Below are positions 22,881 through 35,339 of a stretch of DNA of 64,000 nucleotides, piece after piece (positions within the stretch are counted from its first letter, which is position 1; the number at the start of each line of letters is the position of its first letter). This DNA is from Isoetes taiwanensis (Eukaryota; Streptophyta; Lycopodiopsida; Isoetales; Isoetaceae), in assembly GCA_021234155.1 (NCBI GenBank), contig JAJEKV010000126.1, positions 186,001-250,000 of the forward strand. Direction: 5' to 3'. The position numbers and the translations under genes were made by a program. Below the pieces are notes generated by a model. The model was not told the origin of the DNA and searched no databases. It saw only the letters and a program-made list of their open reading frames with translations.

Positions 22881-25150
22881 AGTGAATAATTTAATTATAT
22901 GTCCAAACACAACGAAGACAAGAACGTGGAAGAGTTGCCTTAAATATGAAGTTCATAGTGATGGGAGAAAAGGATTGATCTCAAACCATTAATGCACATG
23001 ATTATACATGTGCTCTCAATCCAGTCTAGTCATGAACCCATGTCTAGTACTTATACAAGTTCTATGCAAACTAATCAACTATGCTTTTGACTCGGTTATT
23101 TTCTCCTAAACTTGTCACCTTAACAAAGACCATGAAATTTGATATCTTATGAATTCTATATGGGGTTATCCATACGGCCCAAAGTAAATAGTAGTGTCCC
23201 CTACTAATACAATCATAAACACAACCTAAATATTTTCAAGCACAAGAAACTAATCCTAAGAACCTATTTTTTACATTATACTTTTGTGGATTATAGAACT
23301 AAAACTAGTCCTAACAATACATTTCTTAACATTATACTTTTGTGGATTTGAATTGTAAATCCATTGTTTGTGTCATGCAAACAAATAATACGAGTCTTCA
23401 TTGCAAGCAACTTTCAACTCCCTCTCCAAACCCATTCTACCCTTCTCCAAGCCCCATTCTACCCTTTTCCCCAACCCTGCCCTACTACTAGTTGTCCTCA
23501 AGTTTTCATCAAAACACAACTACTTGACACTCAACACAGTCACTCAAATAGTCAACTATAGACTATATACACAACTTGTTTGGGGCACTTGGCTTGTAGC
23601 GGCTTGTAGTACAAATATGGTAGGGGGTATGGAGGAATTTATAGAACAAAGTGTACATATATGGTAGGGGGTATATCTAGAGTTTCTAAAAAATCCATAT
23701 AATGGGTATTTTTCTTAGTTTTTTAACCGTATAAGGGCCTTTTTCTTTAACCCTATGCACGCACATGCCATATAGACCTTACATTAGCTGCACCCCCCGG
23801 GCTATGAAGTCGTGAAAGGTGCACTACAACGCAAACAATAAAGTAGATATAATAACATGCAAGAGTTCATGGTACCATTTGGTGAATTTTAGAACGCTAC
23901 TAAAGTTGTTAAGGAAAATAACTTATGCAAGAGTAGAGGAAGTAAAGGAGTAAGGGAGTTCTCTTGCCGGTATATAGTAGCCTCGGGTGATTACTTTTGT
24001 AAGATGCATTTTGTTTTGTCTAGAATCCTAAGTTTGCAATGTACCATTTACATTTAGCTAAAGTATTTTTGTAAAGTATCTTTCTTGGCACATACATTCA
24101 TAATACTACAAAAGGTTGCCTCACAGCTTCTTGTTAAGCACCTAGAAGGTTTTCCAAGTACTAAATAGAATTGCATGCCACAAATTTTCTAGCACGTTAT
24201 TCATCACCACAAGTTCCATTGAAGTACCTCTGACATTCCATCAGTTCTAAGAAATTGCTTCAATCTTGAATGTGCAACGTTTCCTAACAAAACTTTGGAG
24301 CTAAGGTGACAACACGTCAAACTAGAGTCCATTGTCCCATGAATCTTAACTTCACAAAAACAATTATAACATTCATCAACTGGACAGGGCCAACACAATT
24401 ATATGTGCAAAGGATGCTTCCGATTATGTGATTTTAGTCTCCATAATTAGTACAACCATAAATTCATATGTCCACAAGTGCTCTATTACTCTCCATAATT
24501 AGTACAACCATAAATTCACATGTCCACAAGTGCTCCAACTCTGAGTTTGCCACACAAATGCATGGAGAATTGCTACAACAAAAGCAAGGAATGCAAAGGA
24601 CCTTTGCCATGGCGCGCCAAAACCTGAGTTGTCAAAAATGCAATCTCTTAGAGCGCCAAAAAAGTATTTCACTATGGAAATGACCCGTCTACTTAATGTC
24701 AAACTAGTTGATCAGCTTAGCTTCTCATTAAACCAATACAGCTATGGCTATAAAGTCTAAACATCAAGCAAAGACAAAATGAGATCCTGCAGAAATACAT
24801 GTGAGCTCTTACATGGCAATAAAATGTGATTGTTGCAAATGTTCCACATTACATTGATGGCTCAAGCTTCAAAAAAAAAAGAGTGAGAAAAACAATTTAC
24901 AAACACATATAATTGCTTTATTATGCAAGTTTCTGGTCCAATCCACCGCTTGTCCTTGAACGAACCATTTGAGATGAGGATCTTAATGACATGGGATGTA
25001 GACTTGCACGCAATTCATGTCCCTTCTCCCATTATTTGAATTTCTATTTATTGTGGCAACCATGGCTACTGAAGCTAGATAATCTAGCTTTGGAGTATGG
25101 AGTGTATAGGATATGTTGAAAGCAAATTAAAACAAATAGGAGGTACTGCC
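22881..25150. other. Intergenic, no recognised gene
   Basis: AT-rich DNA. A ~65-base imperfect duplication (TACATTATACTTTTGTGGAT near 23,270 and 23,330) and the repeat at 24,438-24,535 are the only structures seen. Confidence 0.5.
24438..24535. repeat. Two-copy tandem repeat, ~52 bases
   Basis: TCTCCATAATTAGTACAACC begins two almost identical units at about 24,438 and 24,490. Confidence 0.9.
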
Positions 25151-25157
25151 AAAGAAA

Positions 25158-25820
25158 TTGAATGGAGCAGGGTCATGGAGAATGAGTTGGTTTCTTGATT
25201 TTATAGATCACCAAGCAGCCAAAATCGTGGAAGAATGGGACGAATTGAGGTTCCAAGAGAAATGGGTAGAATGCCGAGTATGGCAAACCAATTTGAAGCG
25301 AGATAGCATCTTTACACTGCACTTCCTTTTTGTCGGATATGCACAATTATAGAGGGAGCTTTTTAGGCTGTGTCCTCCTACCACCCAACCGATGTCTTGT
25401 TTTAAACCCTTCTCTCTCATACATGAATACTGGCACGTGCCTGAGCATTGCTCCTCTGCATCCGGCTATATTTCAAGTGAAGCAGCATCCATACATTAGA
25501 GACGCAATTATGAATCCATTTCATTGATTGGAATTTGATGTTGAGGTAGAACATAGTGCATCCTCAAGGTTGCTCTTTTGCTATGCCATGAACTATTCCA
25601 TATTCTATGCAAAAGTGCTTTTCATTTTTGTATTTGACACCCTTAATTTGCAGCAGAAAATTAAGGCACTTGAAGAGCACATTTTTGAGATTCAGGCAAC
25701 CTTGCAAGACCGTGATTCAACACTTGAAATGCTAAAAATCACTTGAACTTACCAGTTTTATTGCCGCTCAAAGAGAAGCTCTCGAACCAAATAAGAATCT
25801 CAAACAATGCCTTCAGTAAC
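25158..25820 (+). other. Candidate exons, coiled-coil protein
   Basis: A frame at 25,158-25,352 contains EEWDELRFQEKWVECRVWQT. Downstream, after a pyrimidine-rich stretch and an acceptor-like TTTGCAG (25,647-25,653), a frame reads KIKALEEHIFEIQATLQDRD then STLEMLKIT before a stop at 25,744. The next frame gives AAQREALEPNKNLKQ. Heptad-like spacing suggests a coiled coil. These may be exons of one decayed or mis-sequenced gene; the family is not recognised. Confidence 0.35.
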
Positions 25821-26699
25821 TGCTAAATCATTCTTGTTGCCCTGCATGGATGCACCATGTCTAGAAATATTACATGGAACAAATGCATGTAGTGCAACAG
25901 AGCATTTGACTTGTTATTTGATGACTTAAGTATCAAATGATATTTTCAAAACCAGCCCATCTTTACTAAGAAAATAGCTACTTATCCGATTAAAGTGGTG
26001 GTGCCAAAGTTTGAATTACCTGCATGGACAACTGCATGACCTGCAATTGCATGCTAGAAGATGTGCCAATTCTATTTTATATATCAATGATTATCGTGAA
26101 ATTGAAGTTTGAATAATAAATAAATCATAGACTGTTAGAATCTAGTTGTATCATGAATGGATCCCACTTAAAGAAAGGAACCTACAAGTGGGAAGTTATT
26201 CGGTGCCACCTACACAAAAACAACAATGAAAATTAATGCAAAGGAAGAAAGCAAGGCAACAATAATTGTAAAACCTTTAATTTGCTAGAAAACAAGTGCA
26301 TGTTGTAACTGAAAATGAGCATACATGAAAGGTTTCGGATAAATGTTGTCGGCAGCGAGGTTGAAGCTGGCCGCGTCCGCGCACTTCGGAAAATCGGACA
26401 CAGGTTAGACCCAGCGATTTCAACGAGGCACAGGGGCCTCGACTTACCTTTCCACGGAAAGCTCGGGGTGCACACAACTGGTCGCCGCTATTGGGGAATC
26501 CTGTAAACCATCCCCAGCCGAAGGGACTTCCAACGAATCCCATCAAAAAATTGGGGCTTCTGCCCTGCAAGAGGTAAATCAATCCATTAGCTTGTTTATA
26601 ACAGTTCTAGCCTAGCTACATCTAGCCTAGCTACAAGAGTCTCTCGATTTACATAGCATAGAATACTCCCCAAAAGGGCAAACGAAATGGAGCAGGAAG
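25821..26699. other. Intergenic, no recognised gene
   Basis: Overlapping frames on both strands at 26,233-26,582 come from a GC-richer patch. None has a recognisable domain. Confidence 0.5.
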
Positions 26700-27353
26700 A
26701 TAAAAAGGAAGGAAGATCCGTGCTCCCATTGCATGTCCGAAAGTGCTTGGGGCTATCTACAAACCGAAAACTCAATGTTAGGAGCGGAGGCAGGATTTAG
26801 TGTGAAAGGGCGGGAGACATTCACTCAAAGCGTAAAATATCGATTCAACCATGAAGGATGTAGCAAAAGAGTGAGTGAGAATGGGCGGAAAAAATCCATT
26901 CAATCTAGTATAGCGGACTCAACCATGGAAGAGGTTTTAACCGCCTAATGCAGAAAGCAATGGAATCAAATAATAAATTAGCGTAGATGAAGTGTAGATC
27001 CGCAATATTGGCGTCCTTACAGGAAGAGAAACAAAACAGAGATATTCACAAAGGGGATTTACTTCACCATAATCCGGGATATGGACAAAAAGCGGTCTAT
27101 TTCATCAAAGCAGCACGCACTAAAATAATATCTCCACAAGGCACCACTACTACAAATGATGCTAAAGAAGGGCATAACAATATTGCAAATCTAGGACCCA
27201 AAAGTGGTGGCTGCATGGCATGCAAGGAATAACGTAAGGGAGGCTTGGAAAAACAAACGACACAATAGCAAGAGTTAACAAGCCCGGATCCCCTAATGGA
27301 TAAAGAGCAATGTGCCAATAGAAACGACCAAGAGTTTGAGAGTAGATGCAAAG

Positions 27354-27949
27354 ACTTAAAACAAGAGAAGGGGGTTTTGCCCAAGATCCGGCAATTTAAA
27401 TAAAAGGCCACCGGAAAAAGGAACCGGCGTAGGGAAATATGGAAGTAGGCGAGGAGTCTAACTTTCCAATAGCGTGGATAGACCATGGAATGCATGTAAA
27501 AGTGGTGGAGAACTTGGTATCAATGATCCGTTATAGGATTCTTTACAGGAGGATTCCTCGGACTTTTCAGAAACTAGAATCCCGGCGGTCAACACACTTG
27601 AAAAGGTTAGGTTTGCCCTCAAAGATGAATCTCTAAAGGCACTAGGTGGCACTTAAAACAAGAGAAGGGTGTTTTGCCCAAGATCCGGGCAATTTAAATA
27701 AAGGCCACCGAAAAAAAAGGAACCGAAGTTGGCGGGAAATATGGAAGTAGACGCGGAGTCTAACTTTCCAATAGCGTAGATAACCATGGAATGCATGTAA
27801 AAGTGGTGGAGAACTTGGTATCACAACCGCTATAGGATTCTTTACGTGAGGATTCCCCGACTTTTCGTAAACTAGAATCCCTGGCCGCCAACACACTTGA
27901 AAAGGTTAGGTTTGCCTCAAAGATGAATCTCTAAAGGCACTAGGGTGGC
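27354..27949 (+). repeat. 297-base tandem duplication in LINE ORF1 region
   Basis: ACTTAAAACAAGAGAAGGG starts both units (27,354 and 27,651); both end with CTCTAAAGGCACTAGG. The units differ at TACAGGAGG versus TACGTGAGG and TTCAGAAAC versus TTCGTAAAC, the CAG-to-CGT pattern seen elsewhere. Confidence 0.92.
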
Positions 27950-28149
27950 AACTTTTCCTCATCTTATTCCAAAGTGAAGACACAAGATAAGATGGTGGCT
28001 TGCGCCTAAGACACACCTTTATGGGGAATACATCTTATACCAATACTATTCTCCGGCTTCTCTCCCCCATCAAATGTCGAATCAAGATCCCATGTCGGGT
28101 CGGAGATCGAACACCTACCTCCGTGACTTGCTTATACTGAAGTTTTTAA

Positions 28150-28790
28150 AGGTTATTGCTAACACAATAGGTGCTTATATCTCACATTCCATAGCCAGGG
28201 CCAAGGATTTGGCGTAGCAATTCCAAAGAAAGGCGAGCATACCCAAGGGGGTGATAGTTAAGAGTGGCAATTGCTCTTTCAAATTTCCCTTGAAGCCTCC
28301 ACTCAACAAATGGGAAATATACGTAATGTTTCCAGATCTAGAAATTGAAGGGCTGAAGAGAACCCCTCGTGCAAGATCTAAAGAGGAAATGAGTCCTCAA
28401 CATCAAGCACAGGAAGCGATAATACCAAAGACCCTCCACAAGTGATGGGGTCTCAACGAAGCACCCCACGGCTCTCGAATAATCAATCACCCCATGTGCT
28501 CCATGCGGGGAGCGTAAACCCCTAACACTAGCAATGCGGCATCTCCAACCAAGGGACCTAAGACCAAGTCTATCATCTCCACAACCTTGAGGGCTTGCCA
28601 AAAACAGATGGTCAAACTTGGGAAGTGGGAGGGGCCGTGCAAAAAGGGAGAACCGAAATATTGCTCGAAGACCGGAGGGCCTTCTTCCAAAGTCTCCTCC
28701 CTCGTGTGTCCCCAAAGACTCATATCGCCTCTCGAGGTAAACAACCCTTTCTCTCAAGACATTAAAGAAGTAATGATTTCGTGAGGAGGC
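28150..28790 (+). pseudogene. LINE ORF1-like fragment
   Basis: The plus-strand frames read NTIGAYISHSIARAKDLA, then NKWEIYVMFPDLEIEGLKR, then KLGKWEGPCKKGEPKYCSK and PLEVNNPFSQDIKEVMIS. This order resembles the nucleic-acid-binding ORF1 of plant LINEs (a DUF4283-like stretch followed by a basic tail), but the match is by impression. Stops at several points make it non-functional as assembled. The 230-codon open frame on the opposite strand (28,338-29,030) is a shadow. Confidence 0.4.
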
Positions 28791-29059
28791 ATTGCCGGAC
28801 AAAGCGAAAAGGAAATCGAGGAGATAATTGTAGGATGGGGAGAGTTGGTTTCTATAGAGAGTGCCCCTCCCACCACACAAAACCGATGGGCGCATCCTTG
28901 CAATGGAAGAGGAGAATGGGGAGGATCTAAGACCCTTGATTAAAATGTGAAAAAAAAAAAATAAAAGGCGTAAGCAATAGACACAGATGGGGACGGGCAA
29001 CATGAAAAGGAAGAAAGGGTCTCCAAACATCTCCCCATGAATTATAAAATCCTTAGCCG

Positions 29060-29158
29060 AATATCGTGGGAGTAAAATCCTCTAATACAAGAAAAGCAGA
29101 TTATCAAACGCTAATCAAGGAGATAAATCCAGACGCTATATGCCTACAGGGAGCATAA
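29060..29158 (+). pseudogene. LINE ORF2 endonuclease N-terminus
   Basis: In one frame: NIVGVKSSNTRKADYQTL then IKEINPDAICLQ, followed by a stop. This matches the start of the L1 endonuclease (usual WN.RG.....K...I..LI....PDI.CLQET). Only about 33 codons remain; the catalytic part is absent. Confidence 0.7.
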
Positions 29159-29264
29159 ATGTAAAATCGGGGAGGTACAAGCAGAGTTTCATTAAAAGTT
29201 GGAATTCAAGACAAGTTGGAATAATTTTTATATAGTATACCTTGGAGGGTTATGTATACCCCAA

Positions 29265-29470
29265 TACTTATAGTATGGTTATGTGTATTACAAAAGGTTA
29301 TGTATACCGTTGTATACTAACACAACCAGACACAATAAGATAACAAGTACTATTATTCTTCTATATTACTTATAGTATGGTTATGTGTATTACAAAAAGG
29401 TTATATATACCTGTTGTATACTAACACAACCGTGATTACAACAAGATGATAAGTACTATTATTCTTCTAC
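29265..29470. repeat. Two-copy tandem repeat, ~102 bases
   Basis: TACTTATAGTATGGTTATGT starts both units; both end AAGTACTATTATTCTTCTA. Confidence 0.9.
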
Positions 29471-29756
29471 TATTACTATTCTCAATCATCGAACTGTTCA
29501 AGGCCCGTAGATCCTTTTCGACATGAACATTTGATGCCTTCTATTCCATATAAGATGGATGATAACATCGGGCTGGATCGATAATGGCGGTGATTGAGAG
29601 CAACAAGTAGGAGCCGCCTTCGCTTTATATCTCAGCCACAAGACCGCTTGAAGTCCCTCATGATTCATCTTGCAAGTGATACACGCTCAGACCGTACGCG
29701 CCATAGTTAGACTCGAGGCCAATGTTGCCGCGACTCCAAGAATTTGATGTATATTT

Positions 29757-29830
29757 ATACCCACCAAAATTATTGATGGTATATACCCACCAAAATTATT
29801 GATGGTATATACATAGAAATTATTGATCAT
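29757..29830. repeat. Short tandem repeat, 25-base unit
   Basis: ATACCCACCAAAATTATTGA occurs twice in a row, followed by a third diverged unit containing AAATTATTGATCATATAC. Confidence 0.85.
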
Positions 29831-29903
29831 ATACATACATACTTGTATGGTACTCGAGATAATGGCAATGAACACCAATAATTCACATCAATAATTTTAC
29901 TTA

Positions 29904-29911
29904 CTATAAAA
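29904..29911 (+). promoter_or_regulatory. TATA box, module 1
   Basis: CTATAAAA in the context TTACTATAAAAGCAGCCATT, 39 bases before the ATG at 29,950. The same block recurs in module 2. Confidence 0.55.
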
Positions 29912-29949
29912 GCAGCCATTCTAAGGGTAGAGGTCATTCATCTCCTCCG

Positions 29950-30190
29950 ATGGCTTCCTTTGCCTAATCATCCCGAGAACATCCAAACCATCAAGTGCTA
30001 AGCATGAGCTACATTATGCTAATAAAGGGTGTCAAGATGGATCCATGGTCGTAATCCAAAGCAGATGGTCCCAAGGAGTGCTTCGGTGAAGCTCATTCGC
30101 GTTGTGATCCAACCTATATTGGCTTCCCCATCGAGATCTATGAGTTGAATGCCAACCCTCAGCTGTTGATGATGAGTGAATCGATGATAT
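29950..30190 (+). pseudogene. Small ORF, module 1, broken
   Basis: From the ATG at 29,950 the frame stops after five codons (MASFA). Later in the same register an open stretch reads KADGPKECFGEAHSRCDPTY then IGFPIEIYELN. The DNA aligns with the 67-codon ORF of module 2, but the reading frames do not agree, so either the module is non-coding or the frames are disrupted. Confidence 0.35.
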
Positions 30191-30392
30191 GTATACCACC
30201 GTTAAGGATATAATAATATAAGCACTTATGATTTGTGTAATCATAAGGATATAATAATATAAGCATAGTGAATATTAGTTGATATATAGAACCGAGTAAT
30301 TAACATTTCATACTTTGTAATGAAAGTATATAATACTTACAAATAATGGCGCCACAGCCACCCCAATAATTCACATCAATAATTTTACTTCA

Positions 30393-30400
30393 CTATAAAA
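30393..30400 (+). promoter_or_regulatory. TATA box, module 2
   Basis: CTATAAAA in CACTATAAAAGCAGCCATTC, 41 bases before the ATG at 30,434; upstream TTCACATCAATAATTTTACT is identical to module 1. Confidence 0.6.
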
Positions 30401-30433
30401 GCAGCCATTCGGGCTAGAGGTCATTCATCTCTC

Positions 30434-30637
30434 ATGGATTATTTTCCGCTTCTTCGCTTCACCACATCGAGGCTTATCAAGTGCTCAATGAGCTACACCG
30501 ATCTTGTGGGTTGCGGGATAGGGGTATTCTTCTTGATCCCTACCTGCAATCCAAAGCCAATGGTGGCCGATTCGCAGCCCTGCCGATTCGGTTATGATCC
30601 ACCTCATTTGGCTTCCGAAGCAATAGCTATGAGATAA
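30434..30637 (+). CDS. Small ORF, unknown product (module 2)
   Basis: 67 codons starting MDYFPLLRFTTSRLIKC, with a hydrophobic stretch GCGIGVFFLIPTC in the middle and four cysteines overall. It does not have a clean N-terminal signal peptide. It is the first ATG after a well-placed TATA box and a ~40-base leader, which is why I list it. The matching DNA in module 1 is not open in this frame. No known family; it might be a small peptide gene, an RNA gene leader or chance. Confidence 0.35.
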   Translation: MDYFPLLRFTTSRLIKCSMSYTDLVGCGIGVFFLIPTCNPKPMVADSQPCRFGYDPPHLASEAIAMR

Positions 30638-30675
30638 GGGGATCACCACAGATCATGATGATGAGTGAATCACCA

Positions 30676-33500
30676 TAATATAGCACTTCACCATCTTATC
30701 TATGAATCATGTGTATGCATTTATATTATAATTAAAGATGTAAGCAGTTATATATGATCTACATTATAGTAATGTACAAGATCTTATGTATTAAGATGAA
30801 AGATATGTATTACAAGTACAAGATCTCATGTATTAAGATGAACAATGTGCTATGTCTTTCCACATGTCTACAATATATTTCTGGAATTTGACTGCTGCCC
30901 TCTGCCATTGGCATCCCAAGCATAATGAATAGCATCTAAATTTTCGCATCTTTGAAGGATTAAGGATTAGGCCGCCAACGCTTAGTTAAGCGCTTTGTAG
31001 TCCCTCCAAGAGGCTTCCACCACGATATATAAATATGGCCAAAATATGTAGATTCTCGATCAAGAACAAAGATTCTCCTCTACATATCCCAACCAAGTGG
31101 CAAGTTGTTATCATCTCCGTGTCCGACTAGAACAAACATACCCCTTTGTCACATGTAAATGGAGGATCAAACTCTTCAAGCGGCAACACCGGACGGCCAT
31201 CCGACCCGCCAATAAGATGGTAAAGGTCGCGACCAAGGCAGATAATGTCGAATCTCCTGAACAAATGATGTTTGTTCTAGAGGAGCCATCTTGTTTGTGG
31301 CCAAAATACATCATTTTGAGGATGTCCCGAGCAACATCCTCCAAAGAGATAAGAAGTCGGCTCCAATACTCAACACTTGCCGTATTGCCTTGCAAACAAG
31401 CTAGTTTCTGATTCTTACATATGTCCTTCCATAGGGAGATGTATTTGTTGATGCTATCCTTCAACCCCGGAAGATCTTTCAATGTTGGTCTAGGAGGAAT
31501 ATTTTTGTGGCACACCACTTGGTATCATTGGTGACCATATTCATCCCTCTTTCCACATTCAACTCCTAGAATCACCGAAGCCACTTTTTATGTGTAGGGA
31601 CGATTTTGTATTGCATAACGTGCCAATCTCCCCGCCATCTTAAATTTGAAGAGCAATGGTTCAAGATGCCCAACCGTGACGCTGGTCTCTTATCAGAATG
31701 AATCCCTTCACAAAAGCCTTCCAATTTGGAACTTCATCAATAAAGTATGGAATTGGAGATTTTGCATTGCATTTGTCGGGGAACAAGTAAAGCAGCTGTG
31801 TCAAAGCATCCTACTAACTCATCAAGGTCGAAAAACTTCCAAATAAAGCATCAATATCATCATGGGTGTGGTCAAATTCATCATAAAGCCCACTTGATCT
31901 CATTATCAAAGACCTTAAGCCAAGTCAAATAAGATAAGTATGAAAAGACATACCTATTTTGTTTTGGCCTCGATGCATTATCAAGTTGCAAATAGAGATT
32001 TCGAGGAAGAGGGTTGAACACCTCAGATTCGCTTGTAGTTGAAGTATTTGGCAATAGAAGGAAAAAAGCTTGTTCTTCAAAGGATTGATGTCCTTGACGC
32101 TTTGCATCCATTTGTAATTCTGTGCTTACTTCCACATAAGTCACCTATCTTGTCCTCTTGCACCAATTCCAAGTTATGCAATATTCTAGAAAGTGAACCA
32201 ATGTGGAAGTTTGAAATCATCTTTCCATAAATCAAGTGAAAATGACCATAGGCACGCACCACCATGCCCATGAGTCAAAGCTCCTCAAACCGCCGCTTCA
32301 AGCCATCACCTCTTCATACGATTTTGCTAGATGATGACTTCTAGGCACTAAAGTCTTAACCCCGATCCATCTTTATCATGTATTATACATAGATGATTTT
32401 CGTCGAGACCGCCGTGACAATGCTCTCCAATGCCAATATTGACTTCTCTAAGAGCTGTTTCTAGCATATGAGACCCGGACGCTGAATTGCAAGATTTCGC
32501 CTCTCTTGTATCTTTGTTTTTTTTTCCAAATTAATTACCACGCAGATGTTGCATTTAGAGAAGGTCTGTATTTTTGCAATGCTAACATCCGGAAATTCCT
32601 TTTCCATATACTATATAGAAAAGAGCCGGTTCCCGCTGTTCCGTAAGCTCTTCAACGACCGCACTAACTTTTATGTATAAGCTTCTTATTAAGAATGGAA
32701 GGAAGCTCCTCGTACATCACATCATCTCTACCTCTTTTGTTCTATGGGGAATACTTTCAAAGATTCCTCCCGGAATGAATCTGTCCTAGCACACATTCTA
32801 TGGCCAATGTAGAAGATCTAGGCTTCTTAGAGCCAAAAGATACCATGTTCACCTACCTTCCACCCGCTTCAACTGCTTCTCCAATTGTAAAATGTTGGAT
32901 CGACCGATACCCAAAGCCATAAGCCACCCAAATGCATTGCAGACTTCCATCCCCTTGGAGTACACTATCCCGCCCCCTCCTTCTCCTCCTGTAAGTCACA
33001 CTCAAAGACGCCAAAAAATACGAACCCCTTGTATTGTATGGTTGAGATAAAAATTTTTCTTTAAATTCAATGATTTTGATGCTTTGGTAAGTTTCTTTGT
33101 TGCAAGTATTTTGCAAATGTGCCTTGACTTCATGAACTTATTGATTGAAGTTGTGGAGCATAGCCTTCCTCTTTGCTTTCCCTTGGGCTGCCTTGAATCC
33201 TATTTGTGTAAGTATACTTCCCTTTTCGCTTGAATTGAGCCTCGAATAAGTTGTCCTCAAATGATTCTTTCCATATCCTCATTTTCTAGTTTAGCTTCGA
33301 AGCTTGCGATGTTGTGAGATGGGCCCTTCCATCCCGCAAAGATCACATCGCTATTTTCCCATTGTACAAGTGCATTTTTTTTCGGCCTTTCTTCGCACAA
33401 GCATGACATTTGAGATCCTTCAATTAGTGTGAAAGATCTTTTCCCACACAGAGCCCCACCTTTGAGTCTCCTAAAATTCATCGCCAACAAAGATCCCTGG
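30676..33500 (-). other. Unassigned coding-like fragments
   Basis: Several minus-strand frames look protein-like: 31,111-31,518 (DLPGLKDSINKYISLWKDIC, LISLEDVARDILKMMYFGHK), 32,077-32,271, and 33,257-33,490 (NFRRLKGGALCGKRSF, VQWENSDVIFAGWKGPSHNI). Their shared strand and spacing suggest one long, decayed gene or transposon ORF. I recognise no catalytic motif and give no family. Confidence 0.35.
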
Positions 33501-34440
33501 GATCACCGAAGATAATTATGGCCTCTCGTGATATTTACTTCTGGCACATGCATGAAGAATGTGGCAATGCTTATCCAAGAGATTAGTTCTTGAGAAACTA
33601 GGTGGTGGTTCATCATCATCCGATGCTATCCCCGCGAGGAAAACGGTACCCAGATCCACCGTGAGGGATCAATTTCTTCATCCAGATTCCGACATTGCCT
33701 CTACGCATTCTACATTCGAGGTCGATGGAGTAGCTAAATCAATGGCATGATATCTTTATATCCCGCCGAGGCTATTCGATAAACGCGGCCACAAAATTTC
33801 TTCAATGTTGTCACGCCATCACATGGAATCTAAGGATGTGGGTAGGCACCATGCCTGCAAGAATCTTGCACCGCTATGTTGAGTGCTACCAACATTCTTC
33901 CCATGGATGCAAGTTCTATTCACTAAGACACCCTTACCAACCACAATTATATATCGACAAGGTTCACCATATTCTCTTTGTCCGCATCGCTTGTAGGGAG
34001 CTTTAGCAAATGATTAATCGAAGTCCTGATGATGATGTGGAGGGACTACTAGGGCAAGTTGGGGGTATCGTGACGACGCCCCCGATGACACATGTGAGGC
34101 AGTTTCACAAGATTTTTACTTGATTTCGAGGCCGCTCGATAAATGTCCCCACCTGCCAAAGAATGTTATCCCAAGCCCCTCACATGGAATGGGAAGCACA
34201 TGGGTGGGTACTATGGCTTCAAAGTGGACCTCCACTCCACCACATTGCACCATGGAATGTTCCCCGCCATGCGATGGCCTCTATCCGGGCAACTACCACA
34301 TCCCCATCTACAAGGTTACGCAGGGCCTTTTCCGAGAATCAATAATACACATACATACTTGTTAAAGACATGCAACCCTCGGCATTGACATATACTTAGT
34401 AAAAATAGCGCCGAAAATGTGAAAGAAATTAGACGACATG
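33501..34440. other. Unassigned, internal partial duplication
   Basis: 33,760-33,850 and 34,120-34,210 share GAGGC.. TCGATAAA, .AAAGAATGTT.TC, CACATGGAAT and GTGGGTA in the same order, suggesting an old duplication of ~360-base spacing. Three overlapping ~60-80-codon plus frames at 34,120-34,390 are all shadows of one composition bias; none is recognised. Confidence 0.4.
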
Positions 34441-34459
34441 GGACAAATGCTAAATGTGC

Positions 34460-34730
34460 CCATTTAATGGAGGAGCAGTCAAGGCCATTTACCTTTAAAT
34501 GGCTAGTTGTCTCGGCCACTCAATGGCCATTTTCCTGAAAGGAGTACCAAGGCTACCATTTTCCTTTTAAATGGAGCAAATATTTTCCTTAATGAGCAAA
34601 TACCCATTTTCTTTGAATGGAGTACCGCTTATTTTTAAGAAAATGGCTAATGTCTTCATCTAAAGGAAAATGGCAATACCGCCCATTTAAAGGAAAATGG
34701 CCCATTGACGTGTAAATGGCATCTTTAATC
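34460..34730. repeat. AAATGGC/GCCATTT array, left
   Basis: At least a dozen copies of AAATGG or CCATTT within 270 bases, in both orientations, such as GGCCATTTACCTTTAAATGG. Confidence 0.85.
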
Positions 34731-35339
34731 TAAATGCTATATCTAATAACTAGAGTTATGGATTCCTATTAGTACAAGATTCAAGAAGACCTCAATTGTT
34801 GAGAACTTATCTAATGAACAAGATAGAGAAGATCTACCCTTTACCATATATTAAAACATTTAATATCCTACATCCTACATTTAACATATTAAAAATTTAA
34901 CATACTAGAACCTAATAGCCTCTAACCCGAGGTCATTGACGGCCCTCCGACCGCTTATATCGAGAATGCTACTCAAGAATTTGGACAAGCTACCGAATAA
35001 TTGGACAAGTCCGACAAGCAAAGAATCCGGACAAGCCTAAAAATGAAGACGAGCGCCTACTAGAATGAAGCCTTTCCAAGAACGGGGTTTGCCACCAAGA
35101 ATGAAGACAAGGGCTAAGGCCGCGAAAAGAATGAAGCTAAGGCGACCGGCCAAGCATCGACTAAGGAACCAACGCCTAAGACTAATAGACGTTTTGAGAA
35201 GCCACCGCTTTGTCTAAAGCGATCCGAGGCTAAATACCTACGAATATTGAAACGAGGACAAGGTGCATAAAATCGCGAACCTACCTGAGTCGAACCTAAT
35301 GACCATGTTCCCTCCCTCGACGAGATAGCTTAAAGGCAC

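Larger units (their letters stand above)
26700..29220 (+). mobile_element. Truncated LINE (L1-type), plus strand
   Basis: A long stretch of ORF1-like, broken coding sequence ends in the first codons of an ORF2 endonuclease and then stops abruptly at about 29,220, where tandem AT-rich repeats begin. It includes an internal ~297-base tandem duplication (27,354-27,949). The 5' limit is a guess. Assignment rests on the ORF1 tail followed by the ORF2 start; no RT domain remains. Confidence 0.5.
29861..30675 (+). repeat. Duplicated promoter-plus-ORF module (~320 bases)
   Basis: 29,861-30,190 and 30,342-30,675 align from about 30 bases before a TATA box through a leader, an ATG and a 3' part ending GATGATGAGTGAATC. 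The first 75 bases are nearly identical; the transcribed part is much more diverged. A short AT-rich repeat (AAGGATATAATAATATAAGC, twice) lies between them. Confidence 0.8.

Noticed and set aside
28338-29030. 230-codon open frame on the minus strand
   Set aside because: It lies opposite LINE ORF1/ORF2 coding text, has odd composition and no recognisable domain; it is a shadow.
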